Of a stretch of DNA of 64,000 nucleotides, positions 1 through 8,249 are shown piece by piece. The position numbers were made by a program, and so were the translations under genes. The first letter of the stretch is position 1, and every line of letters begins with the position of its first letter. The notes beneath the pieces were generated by a model that was not told the DNA's origin, did not search any database, and saw only the letters and a program-made list of their open reading frames with translations. This DNA is from CBDCIS01 sp965217565 (lineage in GTDB: Bacteria > Chloroflexota > Dehalococcoidia > Lucifugimonadales > CATOSD01): positions 620,001 to 684,000 of the forward strand of contig CBDCIS010000003.1 of the NCBI GenBank assembly GCA_965217565.1, in the 5' to 3' direction.

Positions 1-1
1 C

Positions 2-1912
2 CTCGCTCGCCAGGGCGTCCACTCCGTGATGTACTTCCCAAGCGCCGCGCTACTCGAGGAGGGACGTGGCTCGCCGTTCTATCGCTGGCTGTACGGGCTG
101 CGCCGGAGCCTGGCGAACTCCCTCGACATGTCCGTGCCGGAGCCGCAGGCGTCCATGGGCCAGGCGTTGCTGCTCGGACTCAGGGACGGCCTCCCCGACG
201 AACTCGTGGAGGACTTCCGAAAGACAGGCACCTCCCACGTGCTGGCTATCTCCGGTCTGCACGTGGGCATACTGCTGGGAGCAAGCCTCGCCGCGTCCGG
301 TTGGCTGCTCGGACGCCGCCGACATCTCTACCTGCTCACGCCATTCGCGCTCTTGTGGCTGTACGCGTTGCTGGCCGGCATGTCCCCCTCGGTTACGCGG
401 GCGGCCATCATGGGCAGCATGTTGCTGGCGGCGATGCTGCTGGGACGTCCTCGAAGCGCGCTGCCCGCGCTGGGATTTGCCGCCGCCGTAATGGTAGCCA
501 TCAATCCGAACATCCTCTGGAGCGTGTCTTTTCAGCTCAGCTTCACCGCCGTGGCGGGAATCGCCCTCTTGATGCCCGGCTCTTCGGAATTTGGGTGGGC
601 GGGTCGGATGGCGGCCCCCGGCCTTACTACCTGGCTGTTGACCACGGCGGCAATGTCCCTCGCCGCCACGATCGCGATTGCGCCGCTGCTGGCCTTCCAC
701 TTCGAGCGCGTCTCGTTCGTCGGGATTTTCGCGACGCTCCTCGTGATGCCCGCCCTGCCCCTGGTGCTGGTCGCCCACGCCGTCACCGCGACGCTTGGGC
801 TGGCAGCGCCATGGGCCGCGCAGCTAACAGGCCTGATGGCGTGGGTAGCGAGCGCATACCTCATCGGCGTCGTGCGGCTGATAGCGCGCCTTCCCGTTAC
901 CGCCTTGGAGATTGGCTGGGTGGCCCCGTACATGGTCTGGGCCTACTACGGCGCGCTCACGCTGTTCGTGATGAGAAAAGGCTTGCGGCGCGGCGCGATA
1001 TGGATTCGGGACGCCGTTCGCGTATGGCAGCCGATCCCGCTTGGCGAAAGGAGCGTCTCCTGGTGGGCCATCGCGCCGGTCATCTCCGTCGCCGGGCTGC
1101 TCTGGACAGCCGCCCTGCTGTGGCCCGACTCCCGGCTTCAGGTCGCCTTCGTTGACGTGGGGCAGGGCGACGCCGCATTCATTTCGACGCCCGGCAACCG
1201 CCAGATAGTGGTGGACGGCGGGCCTGACCCGCTTGAGATGGTGCGCTTTCTCGGCGAAAACATGCCGTTCAGAGACCGCTCCATAGACCTGGTTGTGTTG
1301 AGCCATCCCCACAGCGACCACGTCAACGGCCTGATAGAACTGTTGTCGAGGTACGACGTGCGAGCCGTTCTCGAACGCCGCGTGGAACACGACAGCCCCC
1401 ACTATACGGCGTGGCGAAAAGCGGTGGCGGAAGAGGGCGCGGAGGTTGTCGAGGCCGAGCCTGGCCAGAGAATCGAGTTGGGCAATGGCGTCGTCATAGA
1501 GGTCCTCGGCCCGCCGTCGGTACTCCTGGCAGGCACGGAGTCGGACGTGGACAACGCATCGGTCGCGCTGCGGCTGGTCTATGGCGAGGTGAGCTTCCTG
1601 CTGACCGGCGACATGTTCAGCGAGGCGGAGTCCGCGCTGCTGGACAGCGAAACCCCGATAGACGCCGACGTGCTGCAAGTGGGCCACCACGGCAGCCGAA
1701 CATCATCGTCGCCAGCCTTCATGGATGCAGTGAGTCCCGCCATAGCCGTAATCTCATCCGGCGCCGACAACCGCTTCAGCCACCCCCACCCGGAAACCAT
1801 AGAAACGTTAACCCGCTACGTCCAGCAGCAGATGATCCTCCAAACATCCGAACGCGGCACAATCCGCTTCTACACCGACGGAGACGGCTTGTGGATGAAG
1901 ACAGAGCATTGA
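2..1912 (+). CDS. comEC: ComEC/Rec2 DNA-uptake channel, 5'-truncated
   Basis: Inner-membrane channel that carries single-stranded DNA into the cell during natural transformation. The reading frame is open from base 2, so the true N-terminus (OB-fold region) lies outside the window; the first internal start codons are GTG/ATG at 26-31. Numbering from base 26, residues about 46-310 form the multi-helix competence domain, with the typical motif around 'AISGLHVGI'. Residues about 375-620 are the metallo-beta-lactamase-like domain, with 'VDVGQGDA', the metal-binding motif 'SHPHSDH' (about 426-432) and 'GHHGS'. The order and lengths match full ComEC proteins, and nothing looks broken. No other competence gene is visible. 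A nearly complete reading on the other strand is only its shadow. Confidence 0.95.
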   Translation, partial: LARQGVHSVMYFPSAALLEEGRGSPFYRWLYGLRRSLANSLDMSVPEPQASMGQALLLGLRDGLPDELVEDFRKTGTSHVLAISGLHVGILLGASLAASGWLLGRRRHLYLLTPFALLWLYALLAGMSPSVTRAAIMGSMLLAAMLLGRPRSALPALGFAAAVMVAINPNILWSVSFQLSFTAVAGIALLMPGSSEFGWAGRMAAPGLTTWLLTTAAMSLAATIAIAPLLAFHFERVSFVGIFATLLVMPALPLVLVAHAVTATLGLAAPWAAQLTGLMAWVASAYLIGVVRLIARLPVTALEIGWVAPYMVWAYYGALTLFVMRKGLRRGAIWIRDAVRVWQPIPLGERSVSWWAIAPVISVAGLLWTAALLWPDSRLQVAFVDVGQGDAAFISTPGNRQIVVDGGPDPLEMVRFLGENMPFRDRSIDLVVLSHPHSDHVNGLIELLSRYDVRAVLERRVEHDSPHYTAWRKAVAEEGAEVVEAEPGQRIELGNGVVIEVLGPPSVLLAGTESDVDNASVALRLVYGEVSFLLTGDMFSEAESALLDSETPIDADVLQVGHHGSRTSSSPAFMDAVSPAIAVISSGADNRFSHPHPETIETLTRYVQQQMILQTSERGTIRFYTDGDGLWMKTEH

Positions 1913-1930
1913 GGGCGGCGAGGCACGTCC

Positions 1931-2698
1931 TCAGCCCTGAAAGATATGCCTTCTGTGGAAGGCAAGAAATTCCGGGGCAGGTGAAAACTTCTCAGGAAGA
2001 TTGATTAGCTGCCCGTCATAACGGCCTATAGACTCCGAGAAATACTTGTCTTTTCTCCAGATGTCGTTATTGGAAACCTGGACTGCCATATCGTCGGTGA
2101 TTGTGAGTAAGCCGGAATCGAACGCTCGGTCATGCAATGCGGACAGTAGCAGTCCATTTCTTGGATTGACCCTGTTTTGCGTGTCGCGCCTCCAAGGAAC
2201 AATATGGCTTGCCACCAGCAAGGTTGGGATAGACAACCCGGTAATGCAGCAACGTTGGTTGTATGCGGACAATACCGCTGAGCGAAAGAATCTCTGACCT
2301 ACACGCGCCTTAGCACGTACCAAGCGGTCTTCCCCAATGGGATATTCGATTTCGTCTTCGATAACGTCCTCATCCTCTTCTGCCGACTCCAGAAAGGTCG
2401 AAATGGCCGTTTGGGATTCCGCTGCGAAACGTTCCCAATCAGCCTGAATCTCCTCCCACATTGCGCGGTCATTCTTGGAAGCGTTGCTAAGTCCCCTGCG
2501 TCCGCTGGACGTTATCGCTGGATCGAGACTGGCGATGTTAACAAGCTTCATCGCCAGCGCGGAAGGTGTTCGTCCAATAGCATTTGCGAATCGAACAATC
2601 TCTGGATTACTCGAGTGCAATCTGCCATACGGAAGGCGGCAATACAGCTCGAAGGCTACGAGCAATTGCTGGCGTGTCCAAGTTGAACGAGTCGTCAT
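1931..2698 (-). CDS. HNH endonuclease domain protein
   Basis: Probable DNA endonuclease of 255 aa. The C-terminal half carries an HNH nuclease fold of the type found in restriction-like and phage proteins: a 'CCITG' zinc/fold motif, then 'ASHIVPW' with the catalytic His, then 'NPRNGLLL..LHDRAFD' with the Asn and second His. The N-terminal half is helical with an acidic stretch (about residues 105-125, rich in Glu and Asp) and may recognise DNA. It converges on comEC, 18 bp from its stop. Upstream lie a REP-like palindrome and a truncated methyltransferase, so this may be the nuclease remnant of an old restriction-modification island. The target is unknown. Confidence 0.85.
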   Translation of the reverse strand: MTTRSTWTRQQLLVAFELYCRLPYGRLHSSNPEIVRFANAIGRTPSALAMKLVNIASLDPAITSSGRRGLSNASKNDRAMWEEIQADWERFAAESQTAISTFLESAEEDEDVIEDEIEYPIGEDRLVRAKARVGQRFFRSAVLSAYNQRCCITGLSIPTLLVASHIVPWRRDTQNRVNPRNGLLLSALHDRAFDSGLLTITDDMAVQVSNNDIWRKDKYFSESIGRYDGQLINLPEKFSPAPEFLAFHRRHIFQG

Positions 2699-2795
2699 GT
2701 ACGGAATCCTATTGAGAGTATGAACTTATACCATTTCGTCTTGACTACGCCACGAATCATCCAAATGCGTATGCGTCGTAAGAACCCCTACCGTC

Positions 2796-2815
2796 ATTCC
2801 CGCGAAAGCGGGAAT
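2796..2815. repeat. REP-like palindrome
   Basis: A perfect 8-bp inverted repeat (ATTCCCGC / GCGGGAAT) around a GAAA loop, in the wider consensus 'GTCATTCCCGCGAAAGCGGG' common in bacterial intergenic DNA. A related copy with CTCCCGC / GCGGGAG arms lies at 10854-10871. It sits between the HNH gene and the methyltransferase remnant. Confidence 0.7.
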
Positions 2816-2863
2816 CCAGAAAGCCGGCAGGCGAGAATACGGCGGCATCACCACAAATTGCTA

Positions 2864-3358
2864 TTACTTGTTGTCCAATGGATGGACACCAAAGGTTAAC
2901 TGATTCGCGGTCGATGAGCTTGGGCTCGGCAAGAGACGGCAGTATGGAGCGTACAGGACAGCAGGGTTTAGGCCCGTTGGGTCGCAGTGCAGGTAAATGC
3001 TTCCCGTTGGCTTGAGGACGCGATGCAACTCCACCATGCGCTGCGCCATCATGTCGTTGCGCCCCAGGAACTCGCGCATCGACGCAATCAGCCTACCCAG
3101 CCTCTCCGGCGCGTTGGCAACAACGTCCCGGTAGGCGAGTTCCGATTCAAGGTTCCAACGCCAGGTGTCGTCGAACGCGGTGATCTGCGCCGCCGACTCC
3201 TCGCCACTGCGCTCGCGGAACAGCACGTTGTAGGTGGCGTTGGAGTTGAAGGGCGGGTCGAGGTATATGAGGTCAACGCTCTCGTCGGCGACGTGCTCCC
3301 GAAGGATGTCGAGGTTGTCTCCGAAGTAGAGACGATTCTTGTGTTCGAGCGTGGTCAA
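2864..3358 (-). pseudogene. Truncated site-specific DNA methyltransferase (N-terminal part only)
   Basis: The first ~135 residues match the N-terminus of an adenine/cytosine-N4 methyltransferase: 'LYFGDNLDIL', then the catalytic motif IV 'DLIYLDPPFNS' and 'VLKPTGSIYLHCDPT'. In the family the protein continues for 200-400 residues after 'CDPT' with the target-recognition and AdoMet-binding parts. Here the frame turns into unrelated sequence and stops after 164 aa. It is probably inactive. Its start overlaps the stop of the DUF1828-like gene (ATGA-type overlap at 3355-3358), so the two were one operon, probably a modification-type system with the nearby HNH nuclease. Confidence 0.8.
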
Positions 3359-3996
3359 GCCAAATCTCCCGCAAGCAGAGCCGCCAGCCTGTCCTTATCC
3401 GCCCACACAATCGCGTGCTGCCGGATGGGAGCAATAGCATCGGGTGTCCAGACGCTTCGCTTCCCACGGTCATCCAGAACGGCGACCGGAAACCAAGTCT
3501 CGTTCGCTTTCGTCACATCCATGAAGCGGCTCTCCCACTGTTCCGCGCGTTTCAGGGCAACCGCTTCTGTGCTCGCCGTGATGGGCTGGACTAGCAAGTT
3601 CCGGCCTGTGTTGACATGAAACCCGAACTTGTGCCTTCTGCGTTGACCCCGGACCTCATAGTCGGCGTCATAGGTTGCCCCGCTGCGTATGATGAAGGAC
3701 TCCACCGCGTTTGCGAACCGAACCCTATTCAGGCTTGCGGGGCGGTCGGTGTGGATGAGGTCCGTTACGCCAAGGGCAGCCTGTATCAATCCGTGGAGCG
3801 CCTCGCCGACCGTTTCGGGTTCCGCGTAAATACTGAGTATGTTGTTCTCGAGAGTAACACCGAATGGCAGAGATATACCTCTCGCCTTCTCGATCTTAGC
3901 CCTGCTTAGAGTCAGTCCGTTTACCCACAGATAGCCTATTGTATCCCCCATATCGGTGAGCCGAACACGACCGCCCGGAAGCGACTCGATTTCCAA
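3355..3996 (-). CDS. DUF1828/DUF1829-like protein, possibly N-terminally shortened
   Basis: A 213-residue protein. Residues 1-75 resemble DUF1828 ('LTDMGDTIGYLWVNG..', then 'FGVTLENNILSIYAE') and residues about 95-190 resemble DUF1829 ('FHVNTGRNLLVQPI', 'W..RFMDV'). The molecular role of this family is not established; members often sit beside restriction-modification or toxin-antitoxin genes, as here next to the methyltransferase it overlaps. The start used is TTG at 3996, but the frame stays open to a stop near 4030 and the family normally has 20-40 more residues before this point. The 5' end may therefore be damaged or start elsewhere. Confidence 0.6.
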   Translation of the reverse strand: MEIESLPGGRVRLTDMGDTIGYLWVNGLTLSRAKIEKARGISLPFGVTLENNILSIYAEPETVGEALHGLIQAALGVTDLIHTDRPASLNRVRFANAVESFIIRSGATYDADYEVRGQRRRHKFGFHVNTGRNLLVQPITASTEAVALKRAEQWESRFMDVTKANETWFPVAVLDDRGKRSVWTPDAIAPIRQHAIVWADKDRLAALLAGDLA

Positions 3997-4208
3997 TTCG
4001 ATCCCCTCGCCGTCTGCCCTGCCTGCCGTTCATGCCGCCAAGCCAGGTTAACCGCTATCACCTTCGTCTCCGCAAGAACTATCTCAGCCTCGGCCCTCGT
4101 TACTACTTTGTTCTCCAGGCCGACTTTAGGAGCTTACAATTTACAACGGTTTGGAAATATATGGCAAACTCAACGGTAACTGTTCACGTTTGATGCGAGG
4201 CCCCCTCG

Positions 4209-4237
4209 TTGACATATACGAACACTCGTGCTATTAT
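4209..4237 (+). promoter_or_regulatory. Sigma70-type promoter with operator-like dyad in the spacer
   Basis: TTGACA (4209-4214), a 17-bp spacer and TATTAT (4232-4237) are a near-perfect housekeeping promoter. The spacer contains GAACACTCGTGC (4220-4231), one mismatch from a GAAC-N4-GTTC SOS-box-type dyad. An almost identical promoter lies at 11351-11379. The only open frame downstream is the 47-aa ORF at 4401. Confidence 0.65.
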
Positions 4238-4400
4238 GTCTCTGTCCACCAGAAAACAACCCGCCCAGGTGCACATAACCCAACCCAGACCGCCCGCCCG
4301 ACAAATGCTGTAAAGTGTAAGAATTGGCAGGTAAACCAACGTGATTGAACGGCGTTTTCTTGATAATCCAGACCCCCAGCCAGCTAGGAGATACAGCAAA

Positions 4401-4544
4401 ATGCATGAAGATCAGACTCCTCAGAGCAGTTTGACCCTCTTCGCCACCAAACTCTCCGAGAGACAGAAGGCCGCCTTGCCCTACCTGCTCAGACCCGGTC
4501 CCATGACCGAGCGCGCCAGGCAGGCATTAGCAGCGAAACCCTAA
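4401..4544 (+). CDS. Small hypothetical protein (47 aa)
   Basis: A short frame beginning ATG CAT GAA with a well-placed AGGAG (4386-4390) and a strong promoter 160 bp upstream, so it may be translated. The segment 'LSERQKAALPYLL' resembles the first helix of homeodomain-like phage/transposon HTH proteins ('LT.RQ.AAL..L'), which then need about 100 more residues. It could therefore be the amputated start of such a regulator rather than a complete gene. No function can be assigned. Confidence 0.35.
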   Translation: MHEDQTPQSSLTLFATKLSERQKAALPYLLRPGPMTERARQALAAKP

Positions 4545-4606
4545 TGCTTGCAAAAGCGCCTGAGTATGATAATCCGCTGACCCTTGGCCCAACACTATCC
4601 CACATC

Positions 4607-5527
4607 CTAGAACACCGCTATCGGGTTTACCGGCGAGCCAGTGCCGTTGTGGATGCGGAGCGGGCCGAGCGTCAGGAGGAACTCCCACCTGTTCAGCTCG
4701 GCGCAGGCTTGCGACAGGTCTTCGAGGTTGGCGTTGTCCAGGAGCCACAGCCCCATGGCGACTATGCCGACGTGGTGGATGGGCAGGCCGAAGTTGGGGT
4801 ACTGCATCGGGAACGGGTCGTTGGGCGTGTCCGACCCCAACAGCGCCACGCCGCGCTCGCGCAGCCAGGGCAGGATAGCGGCCTGAGGGCCGGGCCCGCC
4901 GTCGGCGGTGGGGCCGAGCGTCAGGCGGCGCTTGTAGTTGCCCGTGCGTATGAGGAGGATGTCGCCCTCTTCAACGCGCAGACCGGCGGCGCGTTCGGCG
5001 GATTCGAGGTCGTCGGGCATGACGCCCTCGCCCGGCTCCATCCAATCGACGCCCCGCAGTCGGGCCACGTCCAGGAGCACGCCGCGGCTCACCACGCCGT
5101 CGTGAAGCAGTTCGATGGACTCCGCCGTCGCGCCCTCGCTGGTGGTGACGAGGCTCGCGGGATGGCCGTTGTACATCTTGCCGTCCCAGAACATGTGGCA
5201 GATGCTGTCGAGATGTGTCACGGTGGAGCCATGGTAGGCCACGCCGAAGAAGTCGCCGGAGCCGCCCGCGCCTGGGCGGTCGGCGCCGTCGCCGCTGCGC
5301 ATCATGAAGTGAAGGAAGGGTATTCTCATGTCCTGGCTGGGTTCGGCCACGAGCGGACGGGCGCACGTCACGGAGCGGCCCTCGCGCACGAGGACGGCGG
5401 CCTTCGCCGTCTTTTCCGGCGTTACCAGGTTCAGCGTGCCAAGCTGGTCGTCCGGTCCCCAACGTCCCCAGTTGCTGAGGCTGTCTATGTAGCCCCGCAG
5501 TTCGTCTTCGGTCGGAATCGTGGTCAT
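4607..5527 (-). CDS. Cyclase family protein (kynurenine-formamidase-like metal hydrolase)
   Basis: A 306-residue protein of the putative cyclase / kynurenine formamidase fold, cytoplasmic metal-dependent hydrolases acting on amide or ester bonds of small molecules. The N-terminus 'NWGRWGPDDQLGTLNLV' is typical of the subgroup found in large numbers in soil and marine bacteria. The metal motif reads 'HGSTVTHLDSICH', replacing the classic H-x-G-T-H-x-D, and keeps the last His and Asp. It is the last gene of a minus-strand run with the 92-aa protein and the LLM oxidoreductase, 47 bp after the former, suggesting co-transcription in a small-molecule degradation pathway. The substrate is unknown. 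Confidence 0.85.
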   Translation of the reverse strand: MTTIPTEDELRGYIDSLSNWGRWGPDDQLGTLNLVTPEKTAKAAVLVREGRSVTCARPLVAEPSQDMRIPFLHFMMRSGDGADRPGAGGSGDFFGVAYHGSTVTHLDSICHMFWDGKMYNGHPASLVTTSEGATAESIELLHDGVVSRGVLLDVARLRGVDWMEPGEGVMPDDLESAERAAGLRVEEGDILLIRTGNYKRRLTLGPTADGGPGPQAAILPWLRERGVALLGSDTPNDPFPMQYPNFGLPIHHVGIVAMGLWLLDNANLEDLSQACAELNRWEFLLTLGPLRIHNGTGSPVNPIAVF

Positions 5528-5574
5528 TGCCGCCTCCTTGGCATGGGTTGTCTGGCGCGTCGGCCCGAAAGTGG

Positions 5575-5853
5575 CTAGACGCCGCTATCGACGGCTTGAG
5601 CCTCCTGCTCCTCGACAATCCTTCGCTGGATTTCCGATATGACGCCGAGGTGCCGCCCAAGGTAGCAGCCGCCGAAGTACATGACAGACCACTCGCGTTC
5701 GTCCCAACTGGTGGTCGTCTCCCTCTTTGGCGCCAGCTTGTGTTCGGTGAGGTAGTCCCGGATGGCCTGGTCCTCTGGGTCCGGCGTATCCTCGTCGAAG
5801 AACAGGAATACGGCGTGCATCAGCCACTCTTTGGGCTCGAGTCGAATGATCAC
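5575..5853 (-). CDS. Hypothetical acidic protein (92 aa)
   Basis: Not recognised. It encodes a soluble, mixed alpha/beta-looking protein beginning 'MIIRLEPKEW', rich in Asp, Glu and aromatic residues, with no signal peptide or membrane segment. It is squeezed between the LLM oxidoreductase (71 bp upstream) and the cyclase (47 bp downstream) on the same strand, which supports it being a real member of that operon. A TCC..AGGAGG-type ribosome-binding site precedes the ATG. It could be an accessory or small-subunit protein of the pathway, but nothing in the sequence says which. Confidence 0.6.
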   Translation of the reverse strand: MIIRLEPKEWLMHAVFLFFDEDTPDPEDQAIRDYLTEHKLAPKRETTTSWDEREWSVMYFGGCYLGRHLGVISEIQRRIVEEQEAQAVDSGV

Positions 5854-5924
5854 GGTATGCCTCCTTGCCTCAGCCGCCGATTGTGCGCCGGCGAGATTGC
5901 GTAGCGAAATCTTCCCTGGCCGCC

Positions 5925-7187
5925 CTAATCGGCGTCGCCAACGGCAACCTCCCCTTCCTTGGACGGGCTATCGACGGGCTTGCCGGTGAACGGGTCCACC
6001 TCGAACGGCCCGAACAGCTCCAGTTCCTTGCCCATCTCGCGGACGGCGGGGATGACCTCTTCGCCCATGAGCCTGAGGCTCCGCATCTGGTCCTCGTGGC
6101 TCATCGCGCCGTCCCCGTCCCAGAAGAATACGCTGCCGGGCCGCAGGTACTCCAAGACGTGGCGAATCTTGGGCAGGACGGTCTTGGGGGTGCCGGAGAT
6201 GATGGTGTAGTCGGCCGCCTGCTCCTCGTAGGGCCTGCGATTCGCGCCGAAACGACCAGCCGGGCCAAAAGCGGTCGTGGCGAGTCTGCGCGAGTTCCTG
6301 GACGTGTGCCCGGGCAGGCTCATTATCGCGGGGTTGACCATTCCCTCGTTGCCGCTGATGAAGGGGTTGCTCACGCCGGAGAGGTACTTCCTGCCCACCT
6401 CTTCTGCCTTCTCCTCGGTCTCATCGACGTGCACCTTCCACAGGTAGGACACGTGCTGGGTGCCGGACTCGTAGCCCTCCTCGGCGGCGGTGTCGTGGTA
6501 TAGCTGGAAGGCGTCCCGCGTGGGTTCGAGCTTGGTGGCCAGGAGCACCAGCGGATACCGATGCCGCGCCGTCCACTTCACCGTTTCGACGCTGACAGTC
6601 GAAGGAATCCATATCTGGGGATGCGGCTGCTGCAACGGCCTGCACCATGGGTTGACGTAGCGATAGTGGTAGTGGTTGCCCTCCCAGCGGAACGGTCCCG
6701 GCGTGGTCCAGGTTTTCAGGATGAAGTCGTGAGCCTCTTCGAAGCGCTCGCGGTTGTAGTGCGGCGGCGAGTTGTGGGAGACGCTCTCTCGTCCACCGCC
6801 GCGCACGAAGCCGGATACCAGCCTGCCGCCGGAAATCATGTCTATCATGGCAAGCTGCTCGGCCAGCCATAGAGGGTCTTCCCATATGGGCAGGATATTG
6901 CCCAGTATTACGATCTTGGCCTTCTGGGTTATGCGAGCCAGGATAGCCGCTTCGATGTTGGTTACGCCCTGCATACAGAAGGGCGTGCTGTGGTGTTCGT
7001 TGAGCATCAGGCCATCGAAGCCCACCTCCTCGGCGTACTGCTTCTCGTCGAGATAGCGGTTGTAGAGGCGCGCGCCGATGTTGGGGTCATAGAGGGAGTT
7101 GCTGATGCTCAGATCCTGGGTCTGAGTTCCCATCAGGCCAGTGTCGTCGTCCTGCCAGGGTTGCTCGGTGAAGTGCCCAATGAACAT
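5925..7187 (-). CDS. LLM class flavin-dependent oxidoreductase
   Basis: A 420-residue bacterial-luciferase-like TIM-barrel enzyme that uses reduced flavin (FMNH2 or F420) to oxidise or monooxygenate a small organic substrate in the cytoplasm. Features visible: 'YAEEVGFDGLMLNEHHSTPFC' near the start (the conserved His-rich loop), 'ILGNILPIWEDPLWLAEQLAMIDMISGGRLVSGFVRG' (the barrel core), and a C-terminal 'LPGHTS' to 'IISGTPKTVLPKI' region. Start ATG at 7187 follows AAGGAGCGGATT. It is longer than the usual 330-370 aa, with extra sequence before the C-terminus. Neighbouring cyclase and small ORF probably act in the same pathway; a flavin reductase is not seen here. Confidence 0.88.
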   Translation of the reverse strand: MFIGHFTEQPWQDDDTGLMGTQTQDLSISNSLYDPNIGARLYNRYLDEKQYAEEVGFDGLMLNEHHSTPFCMQGVTNIEAAILARITQKAKIVILGNILPIWEDPLWLAEQLAMIDMISGGRLVSGFVRGGGRESVSHNSPPHYNRERFEEAHDFILKTWTTPGPFRWEGNHYHYRYVNPWCRPLQQPHPQIWIPSTVSVETVKWTARHRYPLVLLATKLEPTRDAFQLYHDTAAEEGYESGTQHVSYLWKVHVDETEEKAEEVGRKYLSGVSNPFISGNEGMVNPAIMSLPGHTSRNSRRLATTAFGPAGRFGANRRPYEEQAADYTIISGTPKTVLPKIRHVLEYLRPGSVFFWDGDGAMSHEDQMRSLRLMGEEVIPAVREMGKELELFGPFEVDPFTGKPVDSPSKEGEVAVGDAD

Positions 7188-7319
7188 AATCCGCTCCTTG
7201 TTTGCTGCGTATGTGCGGGTGATTAGCTATCGTGCCGGATGTTCGCCGGCTCGCGTCGGGCGCAACGTCCGGGGCATGTTGCCACACGAACGCGGCGCCT
7301 AGCTGCCGCTCTGAACCGA

Positions 7320-8114
7320 TTAGAGCAGGGCCAGCAACTCACTCACCTCCTCCAGTCCCTGCGCAACGTCCTCATCATCGAGCCAACCCTCGTAGAAGTT
7401 GGTGCGTAGGCTGCCCGCAGAGCGAAACAGGGCACGTATTCTAGGCTGCTCCATTTCGGTGGCGATGTTGCGAGCAACCTTGAACAGGTCGCCATGGCTG
7501 ACATGCTCCCATCCGCGACTCTCGGCGATGGCCTTGACGGCATGTGCCGCCGCGCCCCAACCCTTTTCGGACGCCTGAAGGCTGTCGCCCGCCCGCAGTT
7601 CGTCCCTGGCCTGCCGGAAGAGCCGCTCGCTCGTCTCCACGCGAAACTCGGTTGTCGCCAATTTAACCATCCTCAACGGCCCAAAGCTGATTGCCCATTT
7701 GCTGCGCGGGACTGATTCGTTCACGCAAGGCGAGGGGGCGTGAACACGGCGACCTTCTTGGAGCACCACTTCTTTCAGCAACGCCAGCAATTCCCTTACA
7801 TCGTCCATTCGCAGCGTTACCTGTTCGTGGTCAATCCAGCCCTCGAGCCGTGCCTGGTACATGTTCTGTGCCATCATAAACAGATGGCAGATTCTCGGCT
7901 GGCCCGTTTCCGTCGCTATCATGTTGGCAGCCGTGAACAGACTCGCGGTCGTGTCGTGCTCCCAGCCTCGGTCCTCCGCGATGGCTTCCACCGCGCGCGC
8001 CGCCGCCAGCCATCCCTGCTCCGCCGCGTGTAGACTGTGGCCGGCGCGCAGTTCGCGTTCGGCCTGTTGCAAGAGACGCTGGCTTGCCTCCAAGTGAAAC
8101 TCGGTTGTCGCCAA
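7320..8114 (-). CDS. Tandemly duplicated PaREP1/HEPN-like protein
   Basis: A 264-residue frame with two copies of one helical domain of about 115 aa: residues 1-118 and about 152-264, each running 'ATTEF..E.S.RL..QA..ELRAG.SL.A.E.GW.AAA.AV.AIAE.RGWEH' and ending 'ELLALL'. The pattern resembles PaREP1/PaREP8 family helical bundles. The start is TTG at 8114, since AGGAG stands 6 nt before it. The second copy also has its own GAGG and TTG (7661), and the linker (about 119-150) reads like translated intergenic DNA. The upstream sequences of the two copies are alike ('CTGATTGCC'). This is best explained as a gene duplication in which the first copy lost its stop codon. The role is unknown. Confidence 0.6.
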   Translation of the reverse strand: MATTEFHLEASQRLLQQAERELRAGHSLHAAEQGWLAAARAVEAIAEDRGWEHDTTASLFTAANMIATETGQPRICHLFMMAQNMYQARLEGWIDHEQVTLRMDDVRELLALLKEVVLQEGRRVHAPSPCVNESVPRSKWAISFGPLRMVKLATTEFRVETSERLFRQARDELRAGDSLQASEKGWGAAAHAVKAIAESRGWEHVSHGDLFKVARNIATEMEQPRIRALFRSAGSLRTNFYEGWLDDEDVAQGLEEVSELLALL

Positions 8115-8249
8115 TCCGCTCTCCTATTGGCGTGAAACTGATTGCCGCCCTCATTGGCACATGGCTGCGTCAGCCATACGCGGCGAGGGCGGCGAAAAGG
8201 CAGTTGGTTGTAAAGCGACCCGCCCGTTTGGCGATTCACGCCGGGACGA

